In this document: positions 1 through 8,863 of the stretch, piece by piece
Numbering within the stretch: position 1 is the first letter of the stretch
Layout of the letters: each line of letters begins with the position of its first letter
DNA from: RPQJ01 sp963744735
GTDB taxonomy: Bacteria; Pseudomonadota; Gammaproteobacteria; Steroidobacterales; Steroidobacteraceae
DNA length: 64,000 nucleotides
Direction of reading: 5' to 3'
NCBI GenBank assembly: GCA_963744735.1
Contig: CAVUVH010000006.1
Span: forward strand, 71,190 to 135,189
Translations under genes and position numbers: made by a program
Notes under the pieces: model-generated
Database searches by the model: none
What the model was told of the DNA's origin: nothing
The model's input: the letters and a program-made list of their open reading frames with translations, nothing else

Positions 1-817
1 ACCCGGCTCGACCCGGATCGCTACTGGCTGGTCGGCTCGTACTACCTGCAGGAGTGGCACCTGCGCTGGTTCCGCGAGCACCTGCCCGCCGAGCGGCGTG
101 GAGATCGAGAACCTGTCGGAGAGCTGGCTCGGCTTTTCACTCTCCGGGCCGCGCGCGCGCGAAATCCTGGCGGCACTCACGCCCGGCGACGTGTCCGATC
201 GCGGCCTGCCGTTCATGGGCTGTGCGTCGATCGAAGTGGCGGGCCTCCCCGCCGTCGTGGCGCGCCTGTCGCTGACCGGCGAACTCGGCTACGAGATCAA
301 CGTGCCGGCCCTGCGTCAGCATGAACTGTGGCAGGCACTGATCGCGGCGGGCACGCCGCTCGGGATGCGGCCGATCGGCATGCGCGCGCAGGACAGCCTG
401 CGTCTCGAGAAAGGCTACGGCGTCTGGTCGCTGGAATTCTCGACCTCGTGCACGCCGGCGATGGCGGGCCTCGACCGCTTCGTGGCCGCTGGCAAGGGCG
501 ACTTCATCGGACGCGATGCGTTCGTCGCGGCGCAGGCAGCGGCTCCACCGCAGCGACTGGCGCTGCTGCAGGTCGATTCGCCCGAAGCCGACGCCACGGG
601 CTACGAGCCGGTCTACCGCGGTGATCGTCGCATCGGCTACGTCACCTCCGGCGCGTACGGACACCACGTGCGGCAAAGCCTCGCGCTGGCTTACATCGAC
701 ACCGATGCCTGCCAGACCCGCGAGCCGCTCACGGTCACGATCATCGGCCAGCCGCGACCGGCGCGGATCCTGCCCGCCCCTCCGTATGACCCTGCCGGCA
801 CACGGCTGCGTGGCTGA
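1..817 (+). CDS. GcvT-like C-terminal part of a dimethylglycine/sarcosine dehydrogenase-type oxidoreductase (partial, frameshifted)
   Basis: Only the C-terminal part lies in the window; the gene starts upstream. Residues such as GELGYEINVP, GMRAQDSLRLEKGYGVW and the final beta-barrel stretch GYVTSGAYGHHVRQSLALAYI are those of the aminomethyltransferase (GcvT) fold that binds folate and takes over the one-carbon unit. The phrase EKGYGVWSLEF followed by CTPAMAGLDRFV is more like the C-terminal half of FAD-dependent dimethylglycine or sarcosine dehydrogenases than stand-alone GcvT, so I infer a demethylating oxidoreductase of N-methylated amines. The reading frame changes by one base near position 93, where PAERR must join GVEIENLSE. 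The adjacent MFS gene on the same strand could import the substrate. A stand-alone GcvT or YgfZ-like protein cannot be excluded without the N-terminus. Confidence 0.7.
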   Translation, partial: PGSTRIATGWSARTTCRSGTCAGSASTCPPSGVEIENLSESWLGFSLSGPRAREILAALTPGDVSDRGLPFMGCASIEVAGLPAVVARLSLTGELGYEINVPALRQHELWQALIAAGTPLGMRPIGMRAQDSLRLEKGYGVWSLEFSTSCTPAMAGLDRFVAAGKGDFIGRDAFVAAQAAAPPQRLALLQVDSPEADATGYEPVYRGDRRIGYVTSGAYGHHVRQSLALAYIDTDACQTREPLTVTIIGQPRPARILPAPPYDPAGTRLRG

Positions 818-868
818 ACGCATGCACCGACCGCCGAGTCCCGCAACGTCCAGCCCAGGCGATGCCGC

Positions 869-2123
869 ATGAAAGTCCGCTGGACGATATTCCTGTTCAT
901 GTGCGCCTTCGCGATGATGGCGTACCTGCAGCGCACCAGCCTGGGCGTGGCCGCGCAGAACATCATGCCGGACCTGCATCTCTCGCAGCTGCAGATCGGC
1001 TGGCTCAACGCCGCCTTCGCCACCTGTTACGCGCTGGCACAGCTGCCGGGCGGCATCGTCGGACAGCAGTACGGCGCGCGGCTTGACGCTGAGCATGGTC
1101 GGGCTGTTCGGGCTCATTGCGACCCTGGCGACGCCGCTGGCGCCAATGGTGCTCGGCGGCACCGCGCTGTTCGTCGCCCTGCTCGCGGTGCAGGGCCTGC
1201 TGGGGCTGTCGCAGGGCCCGGTGTTTCCGATGGTGGCCGCGGTCCTGCAGACCTGGTTTCCGCAACGGCAGTGGGCCGTCACCAACGGCCTGAACTCGCT
1301 CGGCGCCAACATCGGGGGTGCGATGACGGCGCCGCTGGTCGTGATCCTGACGCTGCATTTCGGCTGGCAGGGCGCGCTGCTGTGGATCGCGCTGCCGACG
1401 GCGCTGCTGACCGCGGCCTGGGCCTGGTACGGACGCGACACGCCGCAAGGGCACCCGCGCGTCAAGCCGGAGGAACTGGCCGAGCTCGATGCCGGCGACC
1501 TGCAGAAGCCGCCGCCGATGACGCTCGCGCGCCTGCGCCGGATCATCGGCCAGCGTGACGTGCAACTGCTGACGTTCTCGTACTTCTGCCTCAATTACGT
1601 GTTCTACCTGCTGGGGACGTGGTCCTTCCTGTACCTGGTGCAGGAGCGCAGCTTCACCGGGCTCGAAAGCGGCTTCGCCGGCATGCTGCCGTGGATCGGC
1701 GCGGGCATCGGCGCCGGTATCGGTGGCTACCTCTCGGACCGCCTGGCCCAGCGGCTGGGCTTTCGCTGGGGCTACCGCCTGGTGCCGCTGGTGTCGCTGC
1801 CGCTCGCGGGCCTGCTGCTGCTGGCCGCGGTCGGTGTCTCGGCGCCGTACATGGCGGTGCTCGCGCTGATGGCGACGTTCTTCATGATCGAACTGAACGA
1901 GGGCGCGTACTGGGCCACGACGATGCGTGTCGCCCGCGCCGACACGGGCGCGGCGACCGGCGTGCTCAACACGGGCGGCAATTTTGCCGGTATCGTTTCC
2001 GCGCCGATCGTGGCGGGCTTGTCCGGTGCCGGCCACTGGCCCCTCGCCTTCATGCTCGGCACCGCGTTCGCACTGGCGGGCGCGGCCTGCTGGCTGATCC
2101 TGGATCCGGATCGAAGGGTATAG
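869..2123 (+). CDS. MFS transporter, anion:cation symporter-like (frameshifted)
   Basis: A reconstructed protein of about 417 residues with some 12 hydrophobic segments. The N-terminus MKVRWTIFLFMCAFAMMAYL is a first transmembrane helix, followed by RTSLGVAAQNIMPDL, typical of the hexuronate/phthalate-type anion:cation symporter branch of the major facilitator superfamily. Repeated cytoplasmic-loop signatures are visible, for example GGYLSDRLAQR between helices in the C-terminal half. The frame changes by one base near 1080, joining QQYGAR to LTLSMVGLFG. The gene follows the demethylating oxidoreductase by 51 bases and precedes the quinone oxidoreductase by 4 bases, so the three look like one transcription unit. 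The substrate is not deducible; a small carboxylate or methylated amino acid is a guess from context. Confidence 0.8.
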
Positions 2124-2127
2124 GCCG

Positions 2128-3131
2128 ATGCTGCCTGCGACGATGCGCTACATGACGACCACTGCCGCGGGCGGCCCCGAGGTACTGGTGCCCGGCACGA
2201 CCGCGCTGCCACAACCGGCCGCGGACGAAGTGCTGCTCCGCGTGCAGGCGGCGGGCGTCAATCGCCCGGACGTCCTGCAGCGCAAGGGCCTGTATCCACC
2301 GCCGCCCGGGGCGAGCCCGATCATCGGCCTGGAAGTGGCGGGCGTCGTGGTCGCCATGGGCACCGATGTGCGCGGTGTCGCCCTGGGTGACCGGGTGTGC
2401 GCGCTGGCGAACGGCGGCGGCTACGCCGAATACTGCGCCGTGCCCGCCACGCAGTGCCTGCCGTGGCCCCGCGACTACGATGCCGTGCGCGCGGCCGCCC
2501 TGCCGGAGACATTCTTCACCGTCTGGGCCAACCTGTTCCTGCACGGACGATTTCGCGCGCGGCGAGACCGTGCTGGTGCATGGCGGCAGCAGCGGCATCG
2601 GCGTCACGGCGATCCAGCTTGCGCGCGAGTTCGGCGCGGCAGCGGTGTATGCCACGGCCGGCAGCGACGAGAAATGCACCGCGTGCGTGCGGCTTGGCGC
2701 GACGGCGGCGATCAACTACCGCAGCCGAGGATTTCGCCGAGCGCATCGCCGCGCTGACCGAGGGCCGCGGCGTCGACGTGATCATCGACATCGTCGGCGC
2801 GCCCTACTTCCAGCGCAACATGGACAGCCTCGCGTTCGACGGCCGCCTGGTCGAAGTCGCCACGCAGTTCGGCACCCGGGTCGAGAACTTCGACCTGCTG
2901 CAGGTGATGCGCAAACGCCTGACCGTCACCGGCTCGACGATGCGGCCGCGCACCACGGCGCAGAAGGCAGCGATCGCCGCGGAGCTGCAGCGCCAGGTCT
3001 GGCCGCTGCTCGACGCCGGGCGGATCGCGCCCGTGATCCACGCCGTGTTCCCGCTGGAGCAGGCGGCCGAGGCGCACCGCGTCATGGAGTCGAGCACGCA
3101 CATCGGCAAGCTGATGCTGACCGTCGGCTGA
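2128..3131 (+). CDS. NAD(P)H:quinone oxidoreductase, PIG3/zeta-crystallin family (frameshifted twice)
   Basis: A medium-chain dehydrogenase/reductase of about 334 residues. The N-terminal GroES-like domain contains VLLRVQAAGVNRPDVLQRKG and GLEVAGVVVAMG. The Rossmann half contains VLVHGGSSGIGVTAIQLARE, the cofactor loop of quinone oxidoreductases, and the C-terminus AEAHRVMESSTHIGKLMLTV is diagnostic of the PIG3 subfamily. The family reduces quinones or enones with NADPH and lacks catalytic zinc. Two one-base frameshifts occur, near 2546 (LFLH to DDFARGE) and near 2725 (AAINYRS to EDFAERI). The start ATG lies 4 bases after the MFS stop; a second in-frame ATG five codons later is an alternative. 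Confidence 0.85.
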
Positions 3132-3146
3132 GGCGGCCAGAAACGC

Positions 3147-3174
3147 GAACGCCCGCTTGCGCGGGCGTTCTTTG
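3147..3174 (+). terminator. Rho-independent terminator after the quinone oxidoreductase gene
   Basis: A perfect 10-bp inverted repeat, GAACGCCCGC and GCGGGCGTTC, separated by the tetraloop TTGC and followed by TTT. It sits 15 bases after the stop of the oxidoreductase gene. On the other strand the same stem lies just downstream of the tRNA-Ser 3' end, so it could act on both converging transcripts, although the T-run is weaker there. Confidence 0.8.
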
Positions 3175-3178
3175 TAGC

Positions 3179-3271
3179 TGGCGGAGAGGGTGGGATTCGA
3201 ACCCACGTGGGGCTATTAAACCCCCATCCGATTTCGAGTCGGCGCCGTTATGACCGCTTCGGTACCTCTCC
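3179..3271 (-). tRNA. tRNA-Ser (anticodon CGA)
   Basis: Read on the minus strand, the acceptor stem GGAGAGG pairs with CCTCTCC, followed by discriminator G and an encoded CCA. The anticodon loop CTCGAAA gives anticodon CGA, which reads UCG. A long variable arm, required for serine tRNAs, follows the anticodon stem, and the T-loop GGTTCGAATCC is canonical. Confidence 0.95.
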
Positions 3272-3284
3272 GCGAGGGCCGCGA

Positions 3285-3292
3285 ATTCTATA
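3285..3292 (-). promoter_or_regulatory. -10 region of the tRNA-Ser promoter
   Basis: The minus strand reads TATAGAAT 13 bases upstream of the tRNA 5' end, an AT-rich island in GC-rich DNA. It is followed by a GC-rich discriminator, as is usual for stable-RNA promoters. No convincing -35 element is visible. Confidence 0.55.
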
Positions 3293-3371
3293 GCAGCCGG
3301 CGGCGCAGCACCACCCGCGCAGCGCGCCATCGCGGCAGGCACAATGGGGCCGGCCGCCGGGCCCTAAGTCC

Positions 3372-4786
3372 ATGAAAGTATTACTCGCACTGCTCGCGAC
3401 GCTGCTGCTGGCCACCTGCGCCCAGCCGCCCCCCCTGCTGGAGCGGATCCTGGCGGATGGCGAGCTGCGGGTGGTCACGCGGAACAGCCCGGACGCCTAC
3501 TACCTGGGCAGTCACGGGCCCGAGGGCCCGGCCTACGAACTGGCGAGCCAGTTTGCCGAGCACCTGGGCGTGCCGCTGCGCCTGTACACCGTCCGCACGC
3601 GCGAGGCGGCCATCGAAGAGGTGGCCGCCGGACGTGCGCACCTGGCCGCGGCGGGGCTCTCGACCGGCATCGAGCTGCCGCGACTCGGTCCAGTTCGGCC
3701 CGGGATACCAGCGCGTGCGCGAACACCTGGTGCACCGTCGACGGACCGGGCGGCCAGCCTCGATCCAGGAAGCCGCGCGCGGCCAGATCGAGGTGGCGGC
3801 CGGCAGTGCCCATCAGCGCACGCTGGAGGACCTGCGGCTGCGCTACCCGGACCTCACCTGGGTCGAGCGAGCGGACGCCGACACGGAGGAGATCCTGGCG
3901 GACGTCTCGCAGGGCAAGGTGCAGTACACGCTCGCCTCCTCCACCGAGTTCGCCCTGAACCGTTCGGTGCATCCGGAACTCGCCATCGCGCTCGACCTGT
4001 CGCCGGAGCGCGCGCTGACCTGGGTGGTCAGCACCGCCGGCGACGATTGGAGCCTGCTCCATCGCGTCAACGCGTTCTTCGTGCTGGCGCGCCGCGAGGG
4101 CGTGATCGCCGCCCTGCTCGATCGCTACTACGGCAAGGACGATCGCTTCGATTACCTGTTCTCGCGCAATTTCATGGAGCACCTCGACAGCCGCCTGCCG
4201 CGCTACCAGTCGTGGTTCGAGGAAGCCGCGGCGGCGCATGGCCTGGACTGGCGGCTGCTGGCGGCCATGGGCTACCAGGAATCGAAGTGGGATCCGGGGG
4301 CGGTCTCGTACACCGGCGTGCGCGGCCTGATGCAGCTGACCGAGGACACCGCGGCGCGCATGCGGGCGGGCGACCGTCGCGATCCACGCTCGAGCATCTT
4401 CGGCGGCGCCAAGTACCTGGCACTGCTGATGCGGGAGATGCCGGAACGCATCCCGGAGCCCGACCGCACCTGGTTTGCCGTGGCCGCGTACAACGTCGGT
4501 CTCGGCCACCTCGAGGATGCGCGGGTCCTGGCACAGCAGGCGGGACGCAACCCGGACAGCTGGGAGGACGTGCGCGAATTCCTGCCGCTGCTCAGCCAGG
4601 AGCGCTGGTACACGCGCACCAAGCGTGGCTATGCGCGCGGCTGGGAACCGGTGCGTTACGTCGACAACGTGCAGGCGTACCTGAACATCCTGCAGGTGGC
4701 GGGCACTTCGGCCAACACGCCCGGCACGCCGCCGGAGCCCGAGCTCGAGCAGCGCGCGGGCAACGGCCGGCAAGCGCGGCAGCTGA
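3372..4786 (+). CDS. mltF: Membrane-bound lytic murein transglycosylase F (frameshifted)
   Basis: The two-domain architecture of MltF is visible. After a leader MKVLLALLATLLLATCAQ comes a periplasmic solute-binding-like domain (LADGELRVVTRNSPDAYYLG onward). A lytic transglycosylase SLT domain follows, with LAAMGYQESKWDP, whose Glu is the catalytic acid, GVRGLMQLTEDTA and AVAAYNVGLGHLEDA. The enzyme cleaves peptidoglycan glycan strands to 1,6-anhydro products in the periplasm. The LATC leader resembles a weak lipobox. One frameshift near 3685 joins LPR to DSVQFGPGYQ. A second near the 3' end is inferred because the current frame reads on into the opposite tadA gene, whereas an adjacent frame stops at 4786, just short of tadA. 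Confidence 0.9.
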
Positions 4787-4788
4787 GG

Positions 4789-5245
4789 TCAGCCCCGGCG
4801 CGCGAGGAAGAAATTGCGCAGCAGCGCGCCGCACTCCTCGCCCAGCACGCCCTCGTCGACGTTCAGCCGGTGATTGAGGGCCGGGCTGCGCACGACGTTG
4901 AAGACGCTGCCGGCCGCGCCGGCGCGCGGATCCGGCGCGGCGTAGACCAGCCGCTCGACCCGCGCGTGCACCATCGCACCCGCGCACATCGCGCAGGGTT
5001 CCAGCGTCACGTACAGCGTGGTGCCGGTCAGGCGGTAGCTGTCGCTGCGAGCGGCGGCGGCACGCAAGGCGATCATCTCCGCGTGCGCCGTGGGATCGTG
5101 CGTGCGAGATCGGGCGGTTGAAGCCCTCGCCGATGATCTCGTTGCCGCGGACGATGACCGCGCCGACCGGCACTTCGCCGGCGGCTTGTGCCTGCCGTGC
5201 CAGCTCGATCGCCCGGCGCATGTACATCTCGTCTGGGGTGTCCAT
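4789..5245 (-). CDS. tadA: tRNA-specific adenosine deaminase (frameshifted)
   Basis: Deaminates A34 of tRNA-Arg(ACG) to inosine, which is essential for decoding CGN codons. The zinc and catalytic motif PTAHAEM (His ligand and proton-shuttle Glu) and the second motif LEPCAMCAGAM (two Cys ligands) are both present. The N-terminus DEMYMRRAIELARQAQAAGE and the cofactor-free fold PVGAVIVRGNEIIGEGFNRP match TadA. The frame changes by one base near 5105, between GFNRPISHA and the THDPTAHAE motif. About 152 residues, slightly short for the family but complete. It converges with mltF two bases away and diverges from the photolyase gene. Confidence 0.92.
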
Positions 5246-5364
5246 CGCTCGTCCTCAAGGAATCCCAGCCGGTCGTCGCTGCGCGGCGCATTGTCCCCAA
5301 CCCAGGCGTAACATGAACGCTCTGTTCCTGCCGCTCGGCACGCCTGCTCGACGCGCCTTCGCCG

Positions 5365-6976
5365 ATGACACCGCCCGCCCCCGCGTCCCGCGGCAACCAG
5401 GCTGAGCTGCGTCGACCTGGTCCTGGTGCTGGGCGACCAGCTCGACCTGGACGCCGCCGCGTTCGACGGCTTCGACACCGCGCGCGATGCCGTGTGGATG
5501 GCCGAGGTGGCCGAAGAATCGACGCACGTGTGGTCGAGCAAGCCGCGCACGGTCATGTTCCTGGCCGCGATGCGGCACTTTGCGCAGGGCCTCCGGACAG
5601 CCGGCCGAACCCTGCATTACATGCGGCTGGACGATCCCGCCAACCGCGGCAGCCTGCCGGCGCAGCTGCACGCCGACATCGAACGCCTGCGCCCCGCCCG
5701 GCTGGTGCTGACGGCGCCCGGCGACTGGCGGGTGCTGCAGGCAATCAAGGCCGTCGCGCAGGCCCACGGCCTGCCGCTCGACCTCCGCGAGGACCGTCAC
5801 TTCTATTGCAGCGTGCGCGAATTCGCGGCGCACGCGCGCGGCCGCAAGTCGCTGCGCATGGAGTACTTCTACCGCGAGATGCGCAGGCGCCACGGCGTGC
5901 TGATGGGCGGCGCAGCGGGCGACGAACCCGCAGGCGGCCAGTGGAACTTCGACGAGGAAAACCGTGAGGCCTTCGGCGCCGCCGGCCCCGGCGACGTGCC
6001 GCCGCGCGCGGCATTCGCGCCTGACGCGATCACGCGCGAGGTGATCGCGCTGGTCGGGCAGCGCTTTGCCGCCCACCCGGGGAAGCTCGACAGCTTTGCC
6101 TGGCCGGTGACGCGCGCGCAGGCGCTCGAGTCCCTGCAGCGCTTCGTCAGCGAGCGCCTGCCGCTGTTCGGCCGTCACCAGGACGCGATGTGGCCGGGCG
6201 AGCCGTGGCTGTACCACGCGCACCTGTCGGCTGCGCTGAACCTGAAGCTGCTGAACCCGCGCGAGGTGGTGGCGGCAGCCGAGGCCGCCTACCGCGAGGG
6301 CACGGCGCCACTGGCCAGCGTGGAGGGCTTCGTGCGCCAGGTCCTCGGCTGGCGCGAATACGTGCGCGGCATCTACTGGACCCGCATGCCTGGCTATGCC
6401 GGGCTCAACGCGCTGGAGGCGCAGGAAGACCTGCCGGCCTGGTACTGGAGCGGCGCCACCGACATGGCCTGCCTGCGCGATGCGCTGGCCCAGACGCTGG
6501 AGCATGGTTACGCCCACCACATCCAGCGACTGATGGTGACGGGCCTGTTCGCGCTGATGTACGGCGTGCAGCCGCAGCAGGTGCACGCCTGGTACCTGGC
6601 GGTCTATGTCGACGCGGTCGAATGGGTGGAACTGCCCAACACCCTGGGCATGAGCCAGTACGCCGACGGCGGCCTGATGGCCAGCAAGCCCTACGTGGCC
6701 ACCGGCAAGTACATCCAGCGCATGAGCCCGCACTGCCGGGGCTGCCGCTACGATCCCGCGCAGCGCACGGGCGACACCGCCTGCCCGTTCACCACGCTGT
6801 ACTGGGATTTCCTGCTGCGACACCAGGCCGCACTGGCCGCCAACCCGCGCATGGCGCTGCAGGTGAAGAACGTGGCGCGCCTGGACGGCTCGCTGCAGCA
6901 GGCGATTCGCGTGCGTGCAGCGGCCATCCGCAAGGGCGAAGTGGGATCAGCTGAGAGTCAGCCGGCCGTTGACTAG
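5365..6976 (+). CDS. Cryptochrome/photolyase family protein with an iron-sulfur cluster, FeS-BCP/PhrB type (frameshifted at 5' end)
   Basis: Starts with DLVLVLGDQLDLDAAAFDGF, the N-terminal sequence of the (6-4) photolyase-related family; DASH and class I enzymes differ there. The C-terminal FAD-binding helical domain contains EGFVRQVLGWREYVRGIYW and GYAHHIQRLMVTGLFALMYG. Four cysteines stand where the 4Fe-4S ligands of bacterial (6-4) photolyases are found: one in DMACLRDAL and three in HCRGCRYDP...TACPF. Light-driven repair of UV (6-4) photoproducts is the expected role. Homology begins in frame at about 5402, but the only plausible ATG (5365) is one base out of frame, so an indel near 5400 is likely; a GTG start at 5420 is an alternative. 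About 537 residues. Confidence 0.88.
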
Positions 6977-7341
6977 TAGGTCATGTACCCGGCCCGGCTG
7001 CTGCTGCTGGTGCATTCGCGGAAGCGCGCCATCAGCTTCGCCGGCCCGGAGTTCGGGTCCGCCTGGGCCGCATTCCACTCATCCAGCCCCCGGCCGAATG
7101 CCTCGGCATTCGCGGCTCGCCCGACCCAGTAGAACGTCTGGATGTCGGCACTCTGCTGCGGTACGAGAATCTCAACTCTGTAGTTGTGGGACTTGCCCCA
7201 CTGCTCGGTGAAGTCCTTCACGATCTGCAGGTACTTGGTCATGCTGCAGGCACCAGTCATTTTGGACGCGATCACGTCCACGTAGTCAGCCTGAGATGCC
7301 ATCGGAAACGCCAGAACGAACAATATGAACAGCTTCTTCAT
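6973..7341 (-). CDS. Small secreted protein of unknown function
   Basis: A 122-residue protein beginning MKKLFILFVLAFPMASQADY, a clear Sec signal peptide with likely cleavage after SQA. The start is supported by a strong GGGGGA Shine-Dalgarno sequence 5-10 bases upstream. The mature part contains two cysteines (GACSMTK and RFRECTSSS), which could form one disulfide, and ends SSRAGYMTY. I do not recognise the family. Its stop codon overlaps that of the photolyase gene, with which it converges. Its base composition is noticeably less GC-rich than its neighbours, which may mean weaker codon selection or recent acquisition. Confidence 0.75.
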   Translation of the reverse strand: MKKLFILFVLAFPMASQADYVDVIASKMTGACSMTKYLQIVKDFTEQWGKSHNYRVEILVPQQSADIQTFYWVGRAANAEAFGRGLDEWNAAQADPNSGPAKLMARFRECTSSSSRAGYMTY

Positions 7342-7608
7342 GACGATTCCCCCGTCTGTCGATGATTGTCGTGCGCGTCGCGTCGTCTCCCCCCTCGGCG
7401 GCGCGAGGCGTGCGGACACTTGGCTCCGCAGACGACGAGACCTCAATAGGCGGAAATGCCTAGGGCCGGAAGTAGCCGGCCTCGCGGCCGGGTTCTGTGC
7501 GATTGCATGCCATGCGCTCAGGCCATCGATTTGGTCACACTGCCCCGATGCCGCAGAATGCGGACAGTGGCCCCGGCGTCGGGGCACGTCCCCTGGAGAC
7601 CGGCACCG

Positions 7609-8838
7609 ATGAGTTCACTCGACCTCGCCTTCGTGCGCGCCCAGTTCCCGGCGTTCAGCGAGCCGAGTCTCGCCGGGTTCGCGCACTTCGAGAATGCCGG
7701 CAGTTCGTTCGCCTGCGGACCGGTGATCGCCGCGCTGGAGCGGCATTACCGGCAGACCAGGGTACAGCCCTACTACGCCTTCGAGCCTTCGGCCGAGGCC
7801 GGCGCCCGCATGGACGACGCGCAGCGACGGCTGGCCGAGTGGCTGCACATCGACCGGGACGAACTGCACCTCGGGCCGTCGACCTCGCAGAACACCTACG
7901 TGCTGGCGCAGGCATTCCGCCGCTACCTGCAACCGGGCGACGAAGTCATCGTCACCAACCAGGATCACGAAGCCAACATCGGCGCGTGGGCGCGGCTCGA
8001 GGACGCGGGTTGCGTGGTGCGCACCTGGCAGGTGGACCCGGCCGGCGAGTTGCGCATCGCAGACCTCGCCGCGCTGCTCGGGCCCCGCACGCGCGTGGTT
8101 GCGTTCACGCACTGCTCGAACGTCATCGGCAGCATACATCCGGTGCGGGAGATCACCGACCTGGTGCATGCGGCGGGTGCGTGGGCCGTGGTTGACGGCG
8201 TTTCCTACTGCCCGCACGACCTGCCGGACATTCCTGCGACGGGCGCCGACATCTACCTGTTCTCGCTCTACAAGGTCTACGGGCCGCACCTCGGTGCGAT
8301 GTATGTCCGCGCCGCCCTGGCCGCGCAGCTGCCGTCGCAAGCTCATTTCTTCAAGGGCGACGCACTGCCCGGCCGCTTCACTCCCGCCGGACCCGACCAT
8401 CCGCAGGTGGCGGCAGTCAATGGCGTGATCGATTACCTGCAGGCCGTCGCTGCGCGACACGGCCACGGGACTCGATCCGTGCAGGAGCAGGCCGCGGCGG
8501 TGCGGCAATTGTTTCGCGAGCAGGAAAGCGCACTGCTGCAGCCGTTGCTGGATTTCCTCGCGTCCCACGCCAGGGTGCGGATGCTCGGCGGCACGGATGC
8601 CCGATCACGCGCGCCAACCGTCGCTTTCACGGTTGCCGGCCAGTCCTCGGCATCACTCGCGCGGCAGCTGGCCGGCCAGGGCATCGGCGTGGGCAACGGC
8701 AACTTCTATGCCTGGCGCCTGCTGCAGGCCATGGGGATCGACACCGCGGACGGCGTCGTGCGCGCCTCGTTCGTCCATTACACCTCGCCGGCCGAGGTGG
8801 ACCGCCTGATCGCCGCGCTCAGGCAGTTGCTGCATTGA
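7609..8838 (+). CDS. Aminotransferase class V-fold PLP enzyme, cysteine desulfurase-like
   Basis: A 409-residue fold-type I PLP enzyme. The PLP lysine is about residue 222 in LFSLYKVYGPHLGAM, the aspartate that binds the pyridine nitrogen lies in WAVVDGVSYCPHDLP, and GPSTSQNTYVLAQA forms the phosphate cup. The family includes cysteine desulfurases, kynureninases and isopenicillin-N epimerases. The flexible Cys loop of IscS/SufS is absent; the corresponding C-terminal region reads GVGNGNFYAWRLLQAMGI, a sequence seen in the VC1184/CsdA-like family of uncertain substrate. The ATG is preceded by CTGGAG. It starts a same-strand series of genes and is 25 bases from the ABC1 kinase gene. Confidence 0.85.
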   Translation: MSSLDLAFVRAQFPAFSEPSLAGFAHFENAGSSFACGPVIAALERHYRQTRVQPYYAFEPSAEAGARMDDAQRRLAEWLHIDRDELHLGPSTSQNTYVLAQAFRRYLQPGDEVIVTNQDHEANIGAWARLEDAGCVVRTWQVDPAGELRIADLAALLGPRTRVVAFTHCSNVIGSIHPVREITDLVHAAGAWAVVDGVSYCPHDLPDIPATGADIYLFSLYKVYGPHLGAMYVRAALAAQLPSQAHFFKGDALPGRFTPAGPDHPQVAAVNGVIDYLQAVAARHGHGTRSVQEQAAAVRQLFREQESALLQPLLDFLASHARVRMLGGTDARSRAPTVAFTVAGQSSASLARQLAGQGIGVGNGNFYAWRLLQAMGIDTADGVVRASFVHYTSPAEVDRLIAALRQLLH

Positions 8839-8863
8839 GCGGATACCCGCCGCGCGGGGGTCC

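Noticed and set aside
3457..5121. MltF extended far beyond the usual length into tadA
   Set aside because: The extension is antisense to tadA; the neighbouring frame stops at 4786, two bases short of the tadA stop.
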